From assembly GCA_039105265.1 (NCBI GenBank), contig JAPFFF010000032.1, positions 535,001-599,000 on the forward strand: a DNA stretch of 64,000 nucleotides, written 5' to 3'. The DNA is from Tritrichomonas musculus (taxonomy: Eukaryota; Parabasalia; Tritrichomonadida; Tritrichomonadidae). How positions within the stretch are numbered: position 1 is the first letter of the stretch; the number at the start of each line of letters is the position of its first letter. The notes under the pieces are model-generated. The model was not told the DNA's origin. It did not search any database and worked only from the letters and a program-made list of their open reading frames with translations. Both the position numbers and the translations under genes were made by a program. This document shows, piece by piece, positions 37,129 through 46,546 of this stretch.

Positions 37129-37851
37129 CTAATGTAGTTTCATTTTTGGGCTATCAGCCGGGTTGACCTTGATGGTAACGAACATGGGACTCATCAGCTT
37201 AACAGGTTGATACTGGAAGTCAACGAGCTCCAACTCGATTTGCTTGAACGAATCAGTGTTCATGATGTATATGATTGGTGTTCCGTCTCTTATCAGATGA
37301 TCGATGTTGGCTATAACCGATGGAGTGTATTCTTTGCCGTCGACGCTGGACTGAATTGACTGACCTTGCTTCGAAACCAGGTAGAGTTTGTCGTACAAGG
37401 TTCTCACGGGCCTCTCGAACGTGATGGTGTCACCTGCGTGATAGATTTCGTTACACCTTTCCTTATACAACCCAGTAACCAGCCCTGCATTACGTGTCAT
37501 GGACAGGAACACCACATTCGTATTCATTCGAAGCCGTAGTCTTCGGGGTGAGTCGACAGAGACCGTCATCACTTGTCCTAACGATGGATCGTTATGCTGG
37601 AATATGTTTCTTATTTGAGCTGAGGTTACGTGATAGGTGTTGTCGAATTGATATCTATGAATGTCGCCTCGTGTATAGTCGGAGGGGTCTTCGTAAGAGT
37701 ATTCGATGTAGTCATCATCAGTCGCGACACAAATGTCTCTAACGTTAATCGACTCGACATGGTACTCAACGTACTCGCAGTTCCACGGTATCTGAACGTT
37801 AGCTCGTAAATGATTGTAGTCCGGACCAGTGCTCTGCAGGGATAAAATCAT
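37129..37851 (-). CDS. Polinton minor-capsid-like (penton-type) protein, outer element
   Basis: Start chosen at 37851 (MILSLQSTGPDYN), giving 241 residues and matching the start of the relic at 11423-11716 (MLVSVQSTNADEY); an upstream Met at 37881 would overlap the fibre gene. Size and beta-rich text (IPWNCEYVEYHVES; LVTGLYKERCNE; FKQIELELVDFQYQP) fit a single jelly-roll minor capsid protein. It is divergent from the first fibre gene with only 17 nt between the two ATGs. Strange for an element that lacks a recognisable major capsid gene. Confidence 0.65.
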   Translation of the reverse strand: MILSLQSTGPDYNHLRANVQIPWNCEYVEYHVESINVRDICVATDDDYIEYSYEDPSDYTRGDIHRYQFDNTYHVTSAQIRNIFQHNDPSLGQVMTVSVDSPRRLRLRMNTNVVFLSMTRNAGLVTGLYKERCNEIYHAGDTITFERPVRTLYDKLYLVSKQGQSIQSSVDGKEYTPSVIANIDHLIRDGTPIIYIMNTDSFKQIELELVDFQYQPVKLMSPMFVTIKVNPADSPKMKLH

Positions 37852-37868
37852 TTTACGGTGATTAAAAG

Positions 37869-39647
37869 ATGATTGCCCCATTAGCCGTGCAAGCGTTGGC
37901 CCTGAGAGATTGTGGGTACGAAATCGACGTCACTGATGATGAACTACGAATCACCCGAGACGACAGTCCCGATAACGTTCGCATCAACTGTGTCTATACA
38001 AAGCAAGAGATCGACGACATAGTCCAGAACAATAAACCCGAAACGTACTTCGACCTCAAGGAATCCGACCAGCTCTATCTCTACAAGCCATCGACAATCA
38101 CTCAGTCAGAGAGGTACTACGAAATGATTTGGGTCATCAATCCCGATTACGACATCCCATTACAGTTGGAGTTCGAGTTCAGAGACTACCTTTTCGGACA
38201 CACCTGGGCTCTCACCTGGGATGGAACATCATGGACCGGGAACAACGTCGTGAATCGCTCAATCGCGAAGCTATCGTCTAAGACCAACAACAACGGAAGT
38301 CCTGCTATAGTAGTCCCCCACAGTGATTACATCGCGAAGTGGCTTAGGTGTATTGCATTGGGTGATGACCTTCCCAAGAACTACGCCACTGCTCTATCCG
38401 ACTACGTAACCAATTGGAGGGTGGTGTATAAGGATGGCGCCGTCATCGAACTCACCGACATTAAGTTGGATTCAGCACCACAGTACGACGGCCTCGACGT
38501 TCAACAGTTCTCGGTCAAAGTTAGTGACGATGTGTCCTCCAAGGACCTCCTCTACGTACTAGCCGATATCAACATCAATGGACATGTAACCTCGTTGAGG
38601 TGGGATCTACATCCGATCAGCCCTATCAACCTCCATTACCTTCACACCTGGAACGACAACCCCGTCATCGAGTCATTCAACTACATCCGTGAGGTCAAGC
38701 ACTCAAACAAGTCCATTCCCGAATCATCGACCCAGAAGAACATCCACATCTACATTGAGAAGGAGTACTTCGAGCAGAAGCCTGAGAACGCCGATGAGAC
38801 GTACAACCCTTTCGACGTCATGATCGTCCAACAGTTCTATGAGGTCAAACCCGATCCACGAAACTGCACTACCATCATCACTGATAACAACATCTACTCA
38901 TCGAAGATCATCTGGGCTGACAACATCATGACTATGCGTCGAGATCTGAACGTCGTCGGTGGTATCGTTGACGTACTCGCTTATGATTACTCAACGTTGA
39001 GGGCCATCATCAATGGGATTCAAGAGCAACTTCGGTTACAAGCCGCGTATAACGAGTACACCGACTCGATCCGCAAAGGCTTGGCGATCGCTGGTGATAT
39101 CCTCAACATACTCACCGGAGCTGTTAGTATGGTCAAGGCCCTTTCGACTCTATCCATCACTGGGGAGAACATGAACATCAACACGTATCGAACCGAAGAC
39201 TTCACGTTCCCAGGTATGGGTGGCCCCGATGATGATTATCCTGGCGGCAAACCACCTATTAGTGGCAAGTTCCTCCTCGACATGGACACGAGTGCTGCCG
39301 GTCAGGTACTCAAACGATTCATCCCAACACAGACGGAGATCCCTGCTGCGACAGCTTCATTGACCGCCACAGATTTAGTACTCAACGCAGTGAACTCATT
39401 GACCCAGATAGGTAATGCAACCACGACCATCATCGCTGGCGGGTTGACCCTCGATCGAGTACCGGAAATGGTTGAAGGCGTTCGCACCATAATCCAATCG
39501 ATACATACCATCACCGACTCCGTTCGCGAGTTACGTCGTAGATGGAGAGAACATCGAGATAACACCATTGTTGATCACACAGTCGAGAACGCCGATGAGA
39601 TGGAACTGGACGATTTCGAGAGTCCTGTTACTAGACTGACTCATTAG
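37869..39647 (+). CDS. Fibre-like protein 1 of the outer Polinton
   Basis: 592 residues. N-terminal domain about 120 residues; then FRDYLFGHTWALTWDGTSWT, a block shared with fibre protein 2 and, more distantly, the inner fibre. PRNCTTIITDNNIYSSKI is followed by a heptad-like region and a hydrophobic helix (GLAIAGDILNILTGAVSMV, about 39075-39130). C-terminus: helical, ending in a charged tail. The order beta domain, CTT-D-NI-S motif, coiled coil, hydrophobic helix is the family signature. Probably virion surface or attachment; no enzyme motif. It is followed after 72 bp by its larger paralogue, so the outer Polinton has duplicated this gene. Confidence 0.65.
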   Translation: MIAPLAVQALALRDCGYEIDVTDDELRITRDDSPDNVRINCVYTKQEIDDIVQNNKPETYFDLKESDQLYLYKPSTITQSERYYEMIWVINPDYDIPLQLEFEFRDYLFGHTWALTWDGTSWTGNNVVNRSIAKLSSKTNNNGSPAIVVPHSDYIAKWLRCIALGDDLPKNYATALSDYVTNWRVVYKDGAVIELTDIKLDSAPQYDGLDVQQFSVKVSDDVSSKDLLYVLADININGHVTSLRWDLHPISPINLHYLHTWNDNPVIESFNYIREVKHSNKSIPESSTQKNIHIYIEKEYFEQKPENADETYNPFDVMIVQQFYEVKPDPRNCTTIITDNNIYSSKIIWADNIMTMRRDLNVVGGIVDVLAYDYSTLRAIINGIQEQLRLQAAYNEYTDSIRKGLAIAGDILNILTGAVSMVKALSTLSITGENMNINTYRTEDFTFPGMGGPDDDYPGGKPPISGKFLLDMDTSAAGQVLKRFIPTQTEIPAATASLTATDLVLNAVNSLTQIGNATTTIIAGGLTLDRVPEMVEGVRTIIQSIHTITDSVRELRRRWREHRDNTIVDHTVENADEMELDDFESPVTRLTH

Positions 39648-39719
39648 ACCATTACCCATGCCTTCGGAGATCACACACTCGAATCACTATCGGACTACAC
39701 TGAAGAAGAGCTGCTCGCG

Positions 39720-42700
39720 ATGGATGGAGTTGACTTCCACGTTCAACAGATCGGAAACTACCTCATTCTCATCACTAGTGTAGCAACCGTCGAAGTGGTC
39801 TACATCAGAAGACGCGATCATATGCAATCAATCACAACGCCCGAGCACGCAAGATTCACTAACAGACGCCGCATTGATACCACCTCGGCATGGAGCTTTG
39901 ACGGACGTACAGCACTGGAGATAGAGCGCATGCTACCTCTCGATCGTATCCTATTCGAGAACACTCATGAGCAACTCCGTTTCGTCAGGAACAGTGATAC
40001 AGATACCGGTGTCGATTGGACTGAAGTGAGAGACTCGAATGGTAGAACCGTTGCGATCATTGATGTAACCATGCTCACTACTACATCCGTCGGGAGTGAT
40101 GGGATATCGATTCACAGTCATGATTCTTCCGTTAACGTCAATTCAGACGACATTCACATCGAAGACAGTATCCGAGAGCTCATCGCTAATGAATACAATG
40201 TAGTAGTAGTCAAGCACGAACTCACTCCAACTACTGACGCTGAGGTTGTCATTCCAGGAACCACTCTCACACTCGGCGATATCGAACAGATGGATTGGTA
40301 TCAACGACATAGACTCACCAATGAGAATCCCGCATTAAGGTTCAATGACCACGAAGACCACACCGAAGTCCTCTACAGCAACAACGTCATCGGCATCATT
40401 GATCGAAGAAACCTCAACCAAGTAACCATCAACGATAATCAAATCACGATCTCCAACCCGGATAACCAACTCACGCTCACCGATCACGATATCCAGTGGA
40501 TGAGGGATCACGACCGACAATCATCACTCCGCGGATTCATCTCGAACATCAACAACCGGTTAGAAGAGATCGGCATGGATGTGGAGTGGTTACTGGATCA
40601 TCCGTCACTGACAGACCGTTACGTCGTGTGTAGAGGCTCCCGGATACTAGTCCCAATCGTCGACGCCGTGTTGTATATACCCCGAACGATACGTAAGGCT
40701 AGTGGATACTCAGTTGACACAGTCAAGGGTGAGTCAAATATCAGTCTACAACCCCTTATCGATTGGTGTTCATCCACTGACCCTGACATATCAATTCCAG
40801 ACGAATCTAACGAAGCAGTTTCCCTGAACTCATGCATCAGTGTTTGCAAGACGTTTCGAGATACGGTTAAAGGTCCCTTAGCGTTGTTGTCGTACAAGAT
40901 CCAGGAAATGGAATCCACTCAACCTGGGGACAGCGGAGATAGTGAATTCGATACTGTACCCGGATACCCAAGCTACTATGTCAAACATAACGACATCACC
41001 ACTTACGAGCCAGCTTCAACGGATAGTGTCCTAGACCCAGTCATCATCATGAAGATCTCATTACCAAGTGCACTGAAGAGCAAGCTATCCGAGACCACCT
41101 CCGTCTTCAAGGTCCATTTACGAAGTCTGTTGATCTTGGACTGGCAAGGGAACATCCTAAACGACTTCATCATCTCGTACTCCAACGGCAAGTTCATCTG
41201 TCCAGAGCTCACTCACAACAAAGCCCGTGATTGCTATACGTACTCGACTCGTGAACGAGATGACCCAGAGATCATGTTCGACAAATACCTCAACATCGAA
41301 CCGTACTCATGGTATCTCAGAGGCGATATAACCATCCACAACTTACTCAACGATGACGCCTTGGTGGCACGGAAACCGGTGATCAAATGCGATATCATCG
41401 ATGCTGAGAACGCGTTGAGGCTCCAGAAATCGGATGTCTACTACTTCTATCGTCCAACGATGATCGGTTACGATGAACACGTGAAGTACAACGACTCAGA
41501 TCTGGAGTATGAATGCGAGTGTTACAAGATGGTCTACAAGATCCCCGAAACGTATGACCTCCCAACCAACCTTACGTTCAAGTTCACTGAGTACTGCTTC
41601 GGTAATAGATGGTCGTTGACGTGGGACGGTAGCAAGTGGATTGGGGATGACATTCAAGGTCGGTTCCAGAGCAAGATCATCAGCAAGTGTCAGAAACGAG
41701 ATCCGAAGCCGGATAACTACGGTTCAAGAGGTTGCATCATAGCCGTGAAGAGAGATACCCTCAACAGTAGAGCCATTCCGGATAACTCAAAGGGTCTTGC
41801 ATACTCGCTACTACATTCATGCATGCGTGACGAGGGTGGCGTTTACGAACCGTACATCAAGTTCAAAGACGGGTCTGTCGTCAAGGGTTCTGATTACGGC
41901 CTGAGCATCGGGTTCTCAACAGCTGATTCTTCAGTCAAGATGGACGGTTACGATCTAGCCTCAGTGTCATGTACAATTGGGGGCTACTCGCTCAAGATAG
42001 GGGACGTTGAACAGTTATACCTCGACCTGACGTTGCCTGGACAAGAACTCGTTAACAGGTTATCATTCACGATCGATGGGGATGAAGTACATCAGTCAAG
42101 GTACCTCGATCTGAAGGGTGCTTTGGACACAGTCGATAGGATTGGTTACGCGTGGAGTATGCGATCGAAGAATGACTCCGGCAGAGATATCACTCTCTAT
42201 CTCCGTCACGACTATACCGATCCGATAGATGAAGTCAACTGGGACCCATCGACGAACGCATTTGAGTACATCATCAAGCAACATTTCTACGAGGTATCCC
42301 CAAATCCGAACGCAGCTACGACCCTGTACACGGACTTTAACATTACGTCCTCGAAGATCATCACCGCTGACAACATCACCACCATGAGATCCGATCTGAA
42401 CCTAGTAACGAACAACGTTGATGTAGTCACCTACGATGTCAAGGAGGTGAAGAGCAAGGTCGATGCCCTCAGTTCGGAGATGGTTGAGCAGCAAGCCAAG
42501 ACGAAGTACCTCGAGAAAGAGGTCGATAAGATCGATATGAAAGCGAATGTCGGTATCGCACTAGGTGTTGCGGGATGCGTGTTGGGTGCAACTGGGATAG
42601 GTGTCGCTGGAAAGGCCCTGTCATTCGCGTCGAAAGGAGTGGCTAGAGAGTTGGTGAATACGGTTACGAAGGTTACCGACGTCGGAGCTGACGTAGTTGA

Positions 42701-44474
42701 AGACATGGCTGGAGCCCTTACTGATGAGTTGCCGGACATAGGTGCTGACGTGTTCTTCGGGGACATGATGCCCATGTCGGTTGGAAGGGCAGCAGCTACG
42801 GAGATGTCGAACGCGGATAGACTCAACAAGATCGTCGAATGGTGTGATGCTGAGTACGTACCTATAACCGAGATGTCGTTCACGGATGAACTAGATGATC
42901 CATCTAAGGTGGCTATGACACTGACGTCGACGATGGATGTCTGCAAACGATTCCGCCACACGATGAAGCCTATGATCAAGACACTAGCGACTGCGGTTGA
43001 AGATACTATCCATGAGTTGGTTCGCGATGACGTCATCGATGTTGTCGGGAAGATAGATCCAATTCAACTCATTGCTGAAGACACGATTACAGATGGATCG
43101 ATCAAATCTAGACTGTTGGTGAGGAAGATAAGCGAATACAACGACGTCGATTACGAAGAGAACGTGGTCACCATCAAGATCGTCAACGGTGCTATCTCTC
43201 AGTATACTGGCACGGACACATTCCCGACAGCGACAATGAATGGCTCTGCTACGCAGATCACGATCGGGAACCCGCTCAACGTTCAAGTCATGAGTATCAC
43301 GATCAAGGAGAACACTGCTGTCAGACATTTGAGCTTCACTACTAACGACATTGCTTATAGGTGCGATGTTGACGCGATACAGAAGAAGATAGATTCCCTA
43401 CACGATCAACTCGAACAGAATGATAGATCACTGACAACCACGTTGAATGAGTTCCCGACTGTCGACGAGGTTAACACGGCGTTGGATAAGGTAGCGACGA
43501 AGACCATGGTGAATGATCTCCAGCAGTATCTCGAAGACAATTACATGTCATGGGATCAAGTCGAAGCTGGGTACTACGACAAGATGGACTGTGATAACAA
43601 GTTCGCGTTGAAGACATCGTTGGGTGACTATGCCCTGAAGAGTGAGATACTTACGGCATTGAATGAGTACATGCTGAAGACAGATATGCCAGATGATTAT
43701 GCTACGATGGATGATCTCGATAGATATGCACGTAAAGATGAGATACCAACTGACTATGTTAAGGCGGCTATCCTAGATGACTACATGCTGAAGACAGATA
43801 TGCCAGACGATTATGCTACTATGGGTGATCTCGAACAGTATGCGCGTAAAGATGAGATACCAACGGACTATGTTAAGGCGGCTACCCTAGATGACTACAT
43901 GCTGAAGACAGATATGCCAGACGATTATGTCATCACTGAAGATTTGAAGTATTATGTACTGAAGAGTGAGCTACCGAATAATGATATCTCATTAGGTTCG
44001 TACCGGAAGCTAGACAACATATTGGTTTACTCGGAGATGACAGTCGAATCGTTGACTACTAGTTCCGGATACGAATACGCGAAGGTAACTCCAACGACTG
44101 GTAATCCAAATGGTATTCACTTCATTGGTAGATACATCGATGCTGAAACGAATGAAACGGTTAAGTTCGACATCATCTGGAAGACATCATCTGATCAGGG
44201 CGTAACAAAGAATTACTATCTGAATGGTGCTTTCTATGGGGTTCGTCTTCAGTACAATATAAACACTGGCTACATATATGCTAGACATTACTCGAACAAT
44301 GGCATGCGGGGATGTTCATTGACGCTCACTCATGCGTATATACCATCTGATTCACTCATGTTGAAGAGTGAGTATAAAGCTAAGATAGCTGAGTTGGAAT
44401 CGCGAATAGCTGCACTCGAATCGAGTGAGTTCAAAAATGACGCTCACTCATACGACGACGTACTTCAGACATAA
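39720..44474 (+). CDS. Giant fibre-like protein 2 of the outer Polinton (1584 residues)
   Basis: Contains the family block FTEYCFGNRWSLTWDGSKWI (about residue 630), NAATTLYTDFNITSSKI (about 860), a coiled coil, and the hydrophobic segment GIALGVAGCVLGATGIGVAG (about 42550-42612). The C-terminal part (43660-43975) carries a 36-residue repeat, DYMLKTDMPDDYATM then YARKDEIPTDYVKAA, about two and a half times, like phage tail-fibre repeats, before a beta-rich head (about 44000-44360) and a final coiled coil. The N-terminal 500 residues have no counterpart in protein 1. Attachment or spike function by analogy. Its end overlaps the convergent GCC-family gene by 27 bp. Confidence 0.68.
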   Translation: MDGVDFHVQQIGNYLILITSVATVEVVYIRRRDHMQSITTPEHARFTNRRRIDTTSAWSFDGRTALEIERMLPLDRILFENTHEQLRFVRNSDTDTGVDWTEVRDSNGRTVAIIDVTMLTTTSVGSDGISIHSHDSSVNVNSDDIHIEDSIRELIANEYNVVVVKHELTPTTDAEVVIPGTTLTLGDIEQMDWYQRHRLTNENPALRFNDHEDHTEVLYSNNVIGIIDRRNLNQVTINDNQITISNPDNQLTLTDHDIQWMRDHDRQSSLRGFISNINNRLEEIGMDVEWLLDHPSLTDRYVVCRGSRILVPIVDAVLYIPRTIRKASGYSVDTVKGESNISLQPLIDWCSSTDPDISIPDESNEAVSLNSCISVCKTFRDTVKGPLALLSYKIQEMESTQPGDSGDSEFDTVPGYPSYYVKHNDITTYEPASTDSVLDPVIIMKISLPSALKSKLSETTSVFKVHLRSLLILDWQGNILNDFIISYSNGKFICPELTHNKARDCYTYSTRERDDPEIMFDKYLNIEPYSWYLRGDITIHNLLNDDALVARKPVIKCDIIDAENALRLQKSDVYYFYRPTMIGYDEHVKYNDSDLEYECECYKMVYKIPETYDLPTNLTFKFTEYCFGNRWSLTWDGSKWIGDDIQGRFQSKIISKCQKRDPKPDNYGSRGCIIAVKRDTLNSRAIPDNSKGLAYSLLHSCMRDEGGVYEPYIKFKDGSVVKGSDYGLSIGFSTADSSVKMDGYDLASVSCTIGGYSLKIGDVEQLYLDLTLPGQELVNRLSFTIDGDEVHQSRYLDLKGALDTVDRIGYAWSMRSKNDSGRDITLYLRHDYTDPIDEVNWDPSTNAFEYIIKQHFYEVSPNPNAATTLYTDFNITSSKIITADNITTMRSDLNLVTNNVDVVTYDVKEVKSKVDALSSEMVEQQAKTKYLEKEVDKIDMKANVGIALGVAGCVLGATGIGVAGKALSFASKGVARELVNTVTKVTDVGADVVEDMAGALTDELPDIGADVFFGDMMPMSVGRAAATEMSNADRLNKIVEWCDAEYVPITEMSFTDELDDPSKVAMTLTSTMDVCKRFRHTMKPMIKTLATAVEDTIHELVRDDVIDVVGKIDPIQLIAEDTITDGSIKSRLLVRKISEYNDVDYEENVVTIKIVNGAISQYTGTDTFPTATMNGSATQITIGNPLNVQVMSITIKENTAVRHLSFTTNDIAYRCDVDAIQKKIDSLHDQLEQNDRSLTTTLNEFPTVDEVNTALDKVATKTMVNDLQQYLEDNYMSWDQVEAGYYDKMDCDNKFALKTSLGDYALKSEILTALNEYMLKTDMPDDYATMDDLDRYARKDEIPTDYVKAAILDDYMLKTDMPDDYATMGDLEQYARKDEIPTDYVKAATLDDYMLKTDMPDDYVITEDLKYYVLKSELPNNDISLGSYRKLDNILVYSEMTVESLTTSSGYEYAKVTPTTGNPNGIHFIGRYIDAETNETVKFDIIWKTSSDQGVTKNYYLNGAFYGVRLQYNINTGYIYARHYSNNGMRGCSLTLTHAYIPSDSLMLKSEYKAKIAELESRIAALESSEFKNDAHSYDDVLQT

Positions 44475-44968
44475 GTGATATACATTGACGAGGTCGTTGA
44501 ACTCTTTGTTGTAGACTTGTTTGAAGTCGGTGACTATCTCTCCGGACTCAGTTACGATCTTAATGGCATCGACCTTCTGTATCGGTGATACCTTAGCGAC
44601 GCAACATCCAGGGTTGTCATCAGTGTAGATCTCGACGTTGCCGCCTGTAACCGATTTGATGATTGAGGCGAGGTCTTGGATAGGTACGATGATGGTACGT
44701 TTGCTGACGAGGTTACTGATGAGGGCTTTGTCTTGATCGAGTAGTATCTTCGCGTAGGTCTCGAGAATGAGTGATCGTACGTCGGTGTTGACAACAGGTT
44801 CTTCTGGCACGATAGGTAGTTCACGGGTGATAACGATGTCTTCCTTCCCGTCGTCGCGCTTGTTGATGAAGATGTTGTTATTGATGTTGTTATTCGACTG
44901 TGATGCCGATGTCGGTTCAAGGGATACGTTCGAATTGACTCAGTGTTGAGGTTCCTCTTCTTAATCAT
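44448..44968 (-). pseudogene. GCC-family gene of the outer Polinton
   Basis: The C-terminal part reads YTDDNPGCCVAKVSPIQKVDAI and ends LCLKYVVV. It matches the inner Polinton's gene at 25126-25671 in the GCC motif and in position (minus strand, after the fibre gene). The likely start is near 44968, with TCATTTTTGGGG just upstream and an Arg/Ser/Thr-rich N-terminus. The gene appears to be broken. Function unknown. Confidence 0.55.
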
Positions 44969-45013
44969 TTTTGGGGCAGAAAAATGAGATGAATCCCCAG
45001 TAGGGATCGGTCA

Positions 45014-45190
45014 ATAGGAGTTCACGTCGTCTTTGAACACCACTAACTGCTTAGCGTTGACTCGTCTCGATGACTGAGAAAGGTTCTCTTTGGTATGTGT
45101 CGGTGGATGAACACATTTAGGTTGGGTTATAGGAGGATTCGGTGTTGCGTGTTGCTTATGAGACATCACTTGAACTGACCTGCTCGACAT
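45014..45190 (-). CDS. Small basic protein (58 residues), outer Polinton
   Basis: Begins MSSRSVQVMSHKQH, then Pro/Thr-rich text and SQSSRRVNAKQLVVFKDD. Too short to assign. It takes the place held by the 91-residue basic protein in the inner Polinton and by the 126-residue gene in the right-hand element, next to the GCC-family gene on the same strand. Could be a relic. Confidence 0.4.
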
Positions 45191-45211
45191 TTCAGGGTCG
45201 ATAAACTCGAA

Positions 45212-45738
45212 TTAGTTGAACTCTCTTCGTAGTCCACGAATACCAATGTTATGGAGCTTGTGATTGATGTCCCATAACCGAACTTTATTCTCGGCATTCA
45301 CCCTCATCTTTCGATACTGTTCACCGTTATCGAACCAAACATCACTGTTTTGATCCATGAAGTATCCCTCGAACTCCCAATTCTTGTATACGATGATAGG
45401 AACAGCATCTACGGGTAAGTCATCGACGTATTCGAACTTGTATTGACCCCAACCAGTTCGATTGAGATCATTCATTCTACGAGTCTTCCAACATAGATTC
45501 TCTGCATGGTTATCGGTTTTGATTCGATTACGATGATCGACTTCGACTTTGTTTTCCGGATCATCATTCTTAACCCATTGAGTAGCGATAACGACATGCT
45601 TATAGTATAGTCGACCATTGAGTTTGATTTGAATATACTTCGACTTCTGGTTTTCCCATTCAGTGATTATATATCCATTGCTCTTACGTCTGATCTGATA
45701 TGGATACTCAGTACAGATCTCATAGTCTGGATCAACTT
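45212..45738 (-). pseudogene. Third HNH endonuclease gene of the set, truncated at the right terminal repeat
   Basis: On the minus strand: YPYQIRRKSNGYIITEW, HNH core VEVDHRNRIKTDNHAENLCW, then YKFEYVDDLPVDAV and an aromatic-rich C-terminus. It is clearly related to the genes at 20403 and 36266. Its 5' side abuts the inner edge of the right terminal repeat and it has no good start, so it is treated as a relic. Confidence 0.75.
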
Positions 45739-45740
45739 CC

Positions 45741-45920
45741 GATATCGTCGTCGTAAGCTACGTTTAAGAGTCTGTCGAAATCGGATTCGTTTTCAACCTC
45801 AACATCGAGCTCTATCTCATCACCGAAGTAGTCTTCGATGAATTCGATGATATCGTTGACTGAATGAACTTCAGAGATGTCGATAGCTTCGAATACATCT
45901 TCTCTGTAGTAGGCGTTCAT
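45741..45920 (-). pseudogene. Partial copy of the 79-residue acidic gene
   Basis: Identical in protein to the first 60 or so residues of the gene at 12931-13170; the copy ends with the terminal repeat. Confidence 0.85.
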
Positions 45921-46037
45921 CTTATGTGTATGACTACGGGATAAAAAATCGATAGAGAAATCGTTTGAGGCATTTTGGTGTCGGAGGTATCCGGGGGGAC
46001 GATGAACTCCATTTCTGAGACCAAAAATAATGATCGT

Positions 46038-46376
46038 TCATCGACAGCGACGCATGTCCGGCAATTCGATCTTGGGCATATCCCTGATGATATCAAGCAT
46101 CCGATCGTTCACGTATAGAGCATCGTGTCTGGACTCATCCGTCACTAGATTGAACACTAATGAGTTGCCGGCCGTGTGCCCCTTCACTATCTCGACGAGC
46201 TTATCTGTAGCGGTGTATCGGTACACCTGTCGTTGACTGGGGCTGAAGAAGAAGGGTCGTTTATGGAACGTGTGTTTACCGTGAGATACGATACGTTTGA
46301 TATCGTTAGGCATGACCTGATCAAGGACGAAAAGACCGTCGAAGTCGTCATGGTGAATGTAATAGGGAGTACTCAT
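46038..46376 (-). CDS. 112-residue terminal-repeat protein with HHDDFDG motif, right copy
   Basis: Same protein as at 12475-12813 (one silent difference in the DNA). Both copies read inward from the element ends. Having two identical copies may serve dosage or may follow simply from terminal-repeat replication. Confidence 0.7.
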   Translation of the reverse strand: MSTPYYIHHDDFDGLFVLDQVMPNDIKRIVSHGKHTFHKRPFFFSPSQRQVYRYTATDKLVEIVKGHTAGNSLVFNLVTDESRHDALYVNDRMLDIIRDMPKIELPDMRRCR

Positions 46377-46546
46377 TTGGGGTGAGGCTAAAAAGATGTC
46401 TCTATAACGAAATCCCTAGTGTTCCCATTAAGTCAGATCCAGGGTTGAGCAAATCACCTGGGAATTCTCCAAACGACCTCCTGAAGCCGATAAGTGGGGG
46501 CGAAAGGGCTTGACCCTGTAGCCCCCCTTAACCATACTACTATAAT

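Larger units (their letters stand above)
12311..46541. mobile_element. Outer Polinton (Maverick), GC-richer, about 16.3 kb of its own sequence, with a second Polinton nested inside
   Basis: Boundaries: terminal repeats beginning AGTAGTATGGTTAAGGGGG, flanked by a 5-bp duplication ATAAT (12306-12310 and 46542-46546). Parts in order: terminal repeat with a 112-residue gene; 79-residue gene; polB (split by the nested element at 13791-31717); 61- and 142-residue genes; non-coding structured island; HNH nuclease; AT-hook/basic protein; minor-capsid-like gene (minus); two giant fibre-like genes; GCC-family gene (minus); a 58-residue gene (minus); HNH relic (minus); terminal repeat. No integrase, packaging ATPase, major capsid or protease seen. 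Broken, roughly three breaks including the nested insertion. Young judging by the terminal repeats (two differences seen in about 800 bp), unless these are homogenised. Confidence 0.9.
45739..46541 (-). repeat. Outer Polinton right terminal inverted repeat (803 bp)
   Basis: Reverse-complement copy of 12311-13112 with two differences found by eye. Contains the whole 112-residue gene and the first part of the 79-residue gene. Confidence 0.95.
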
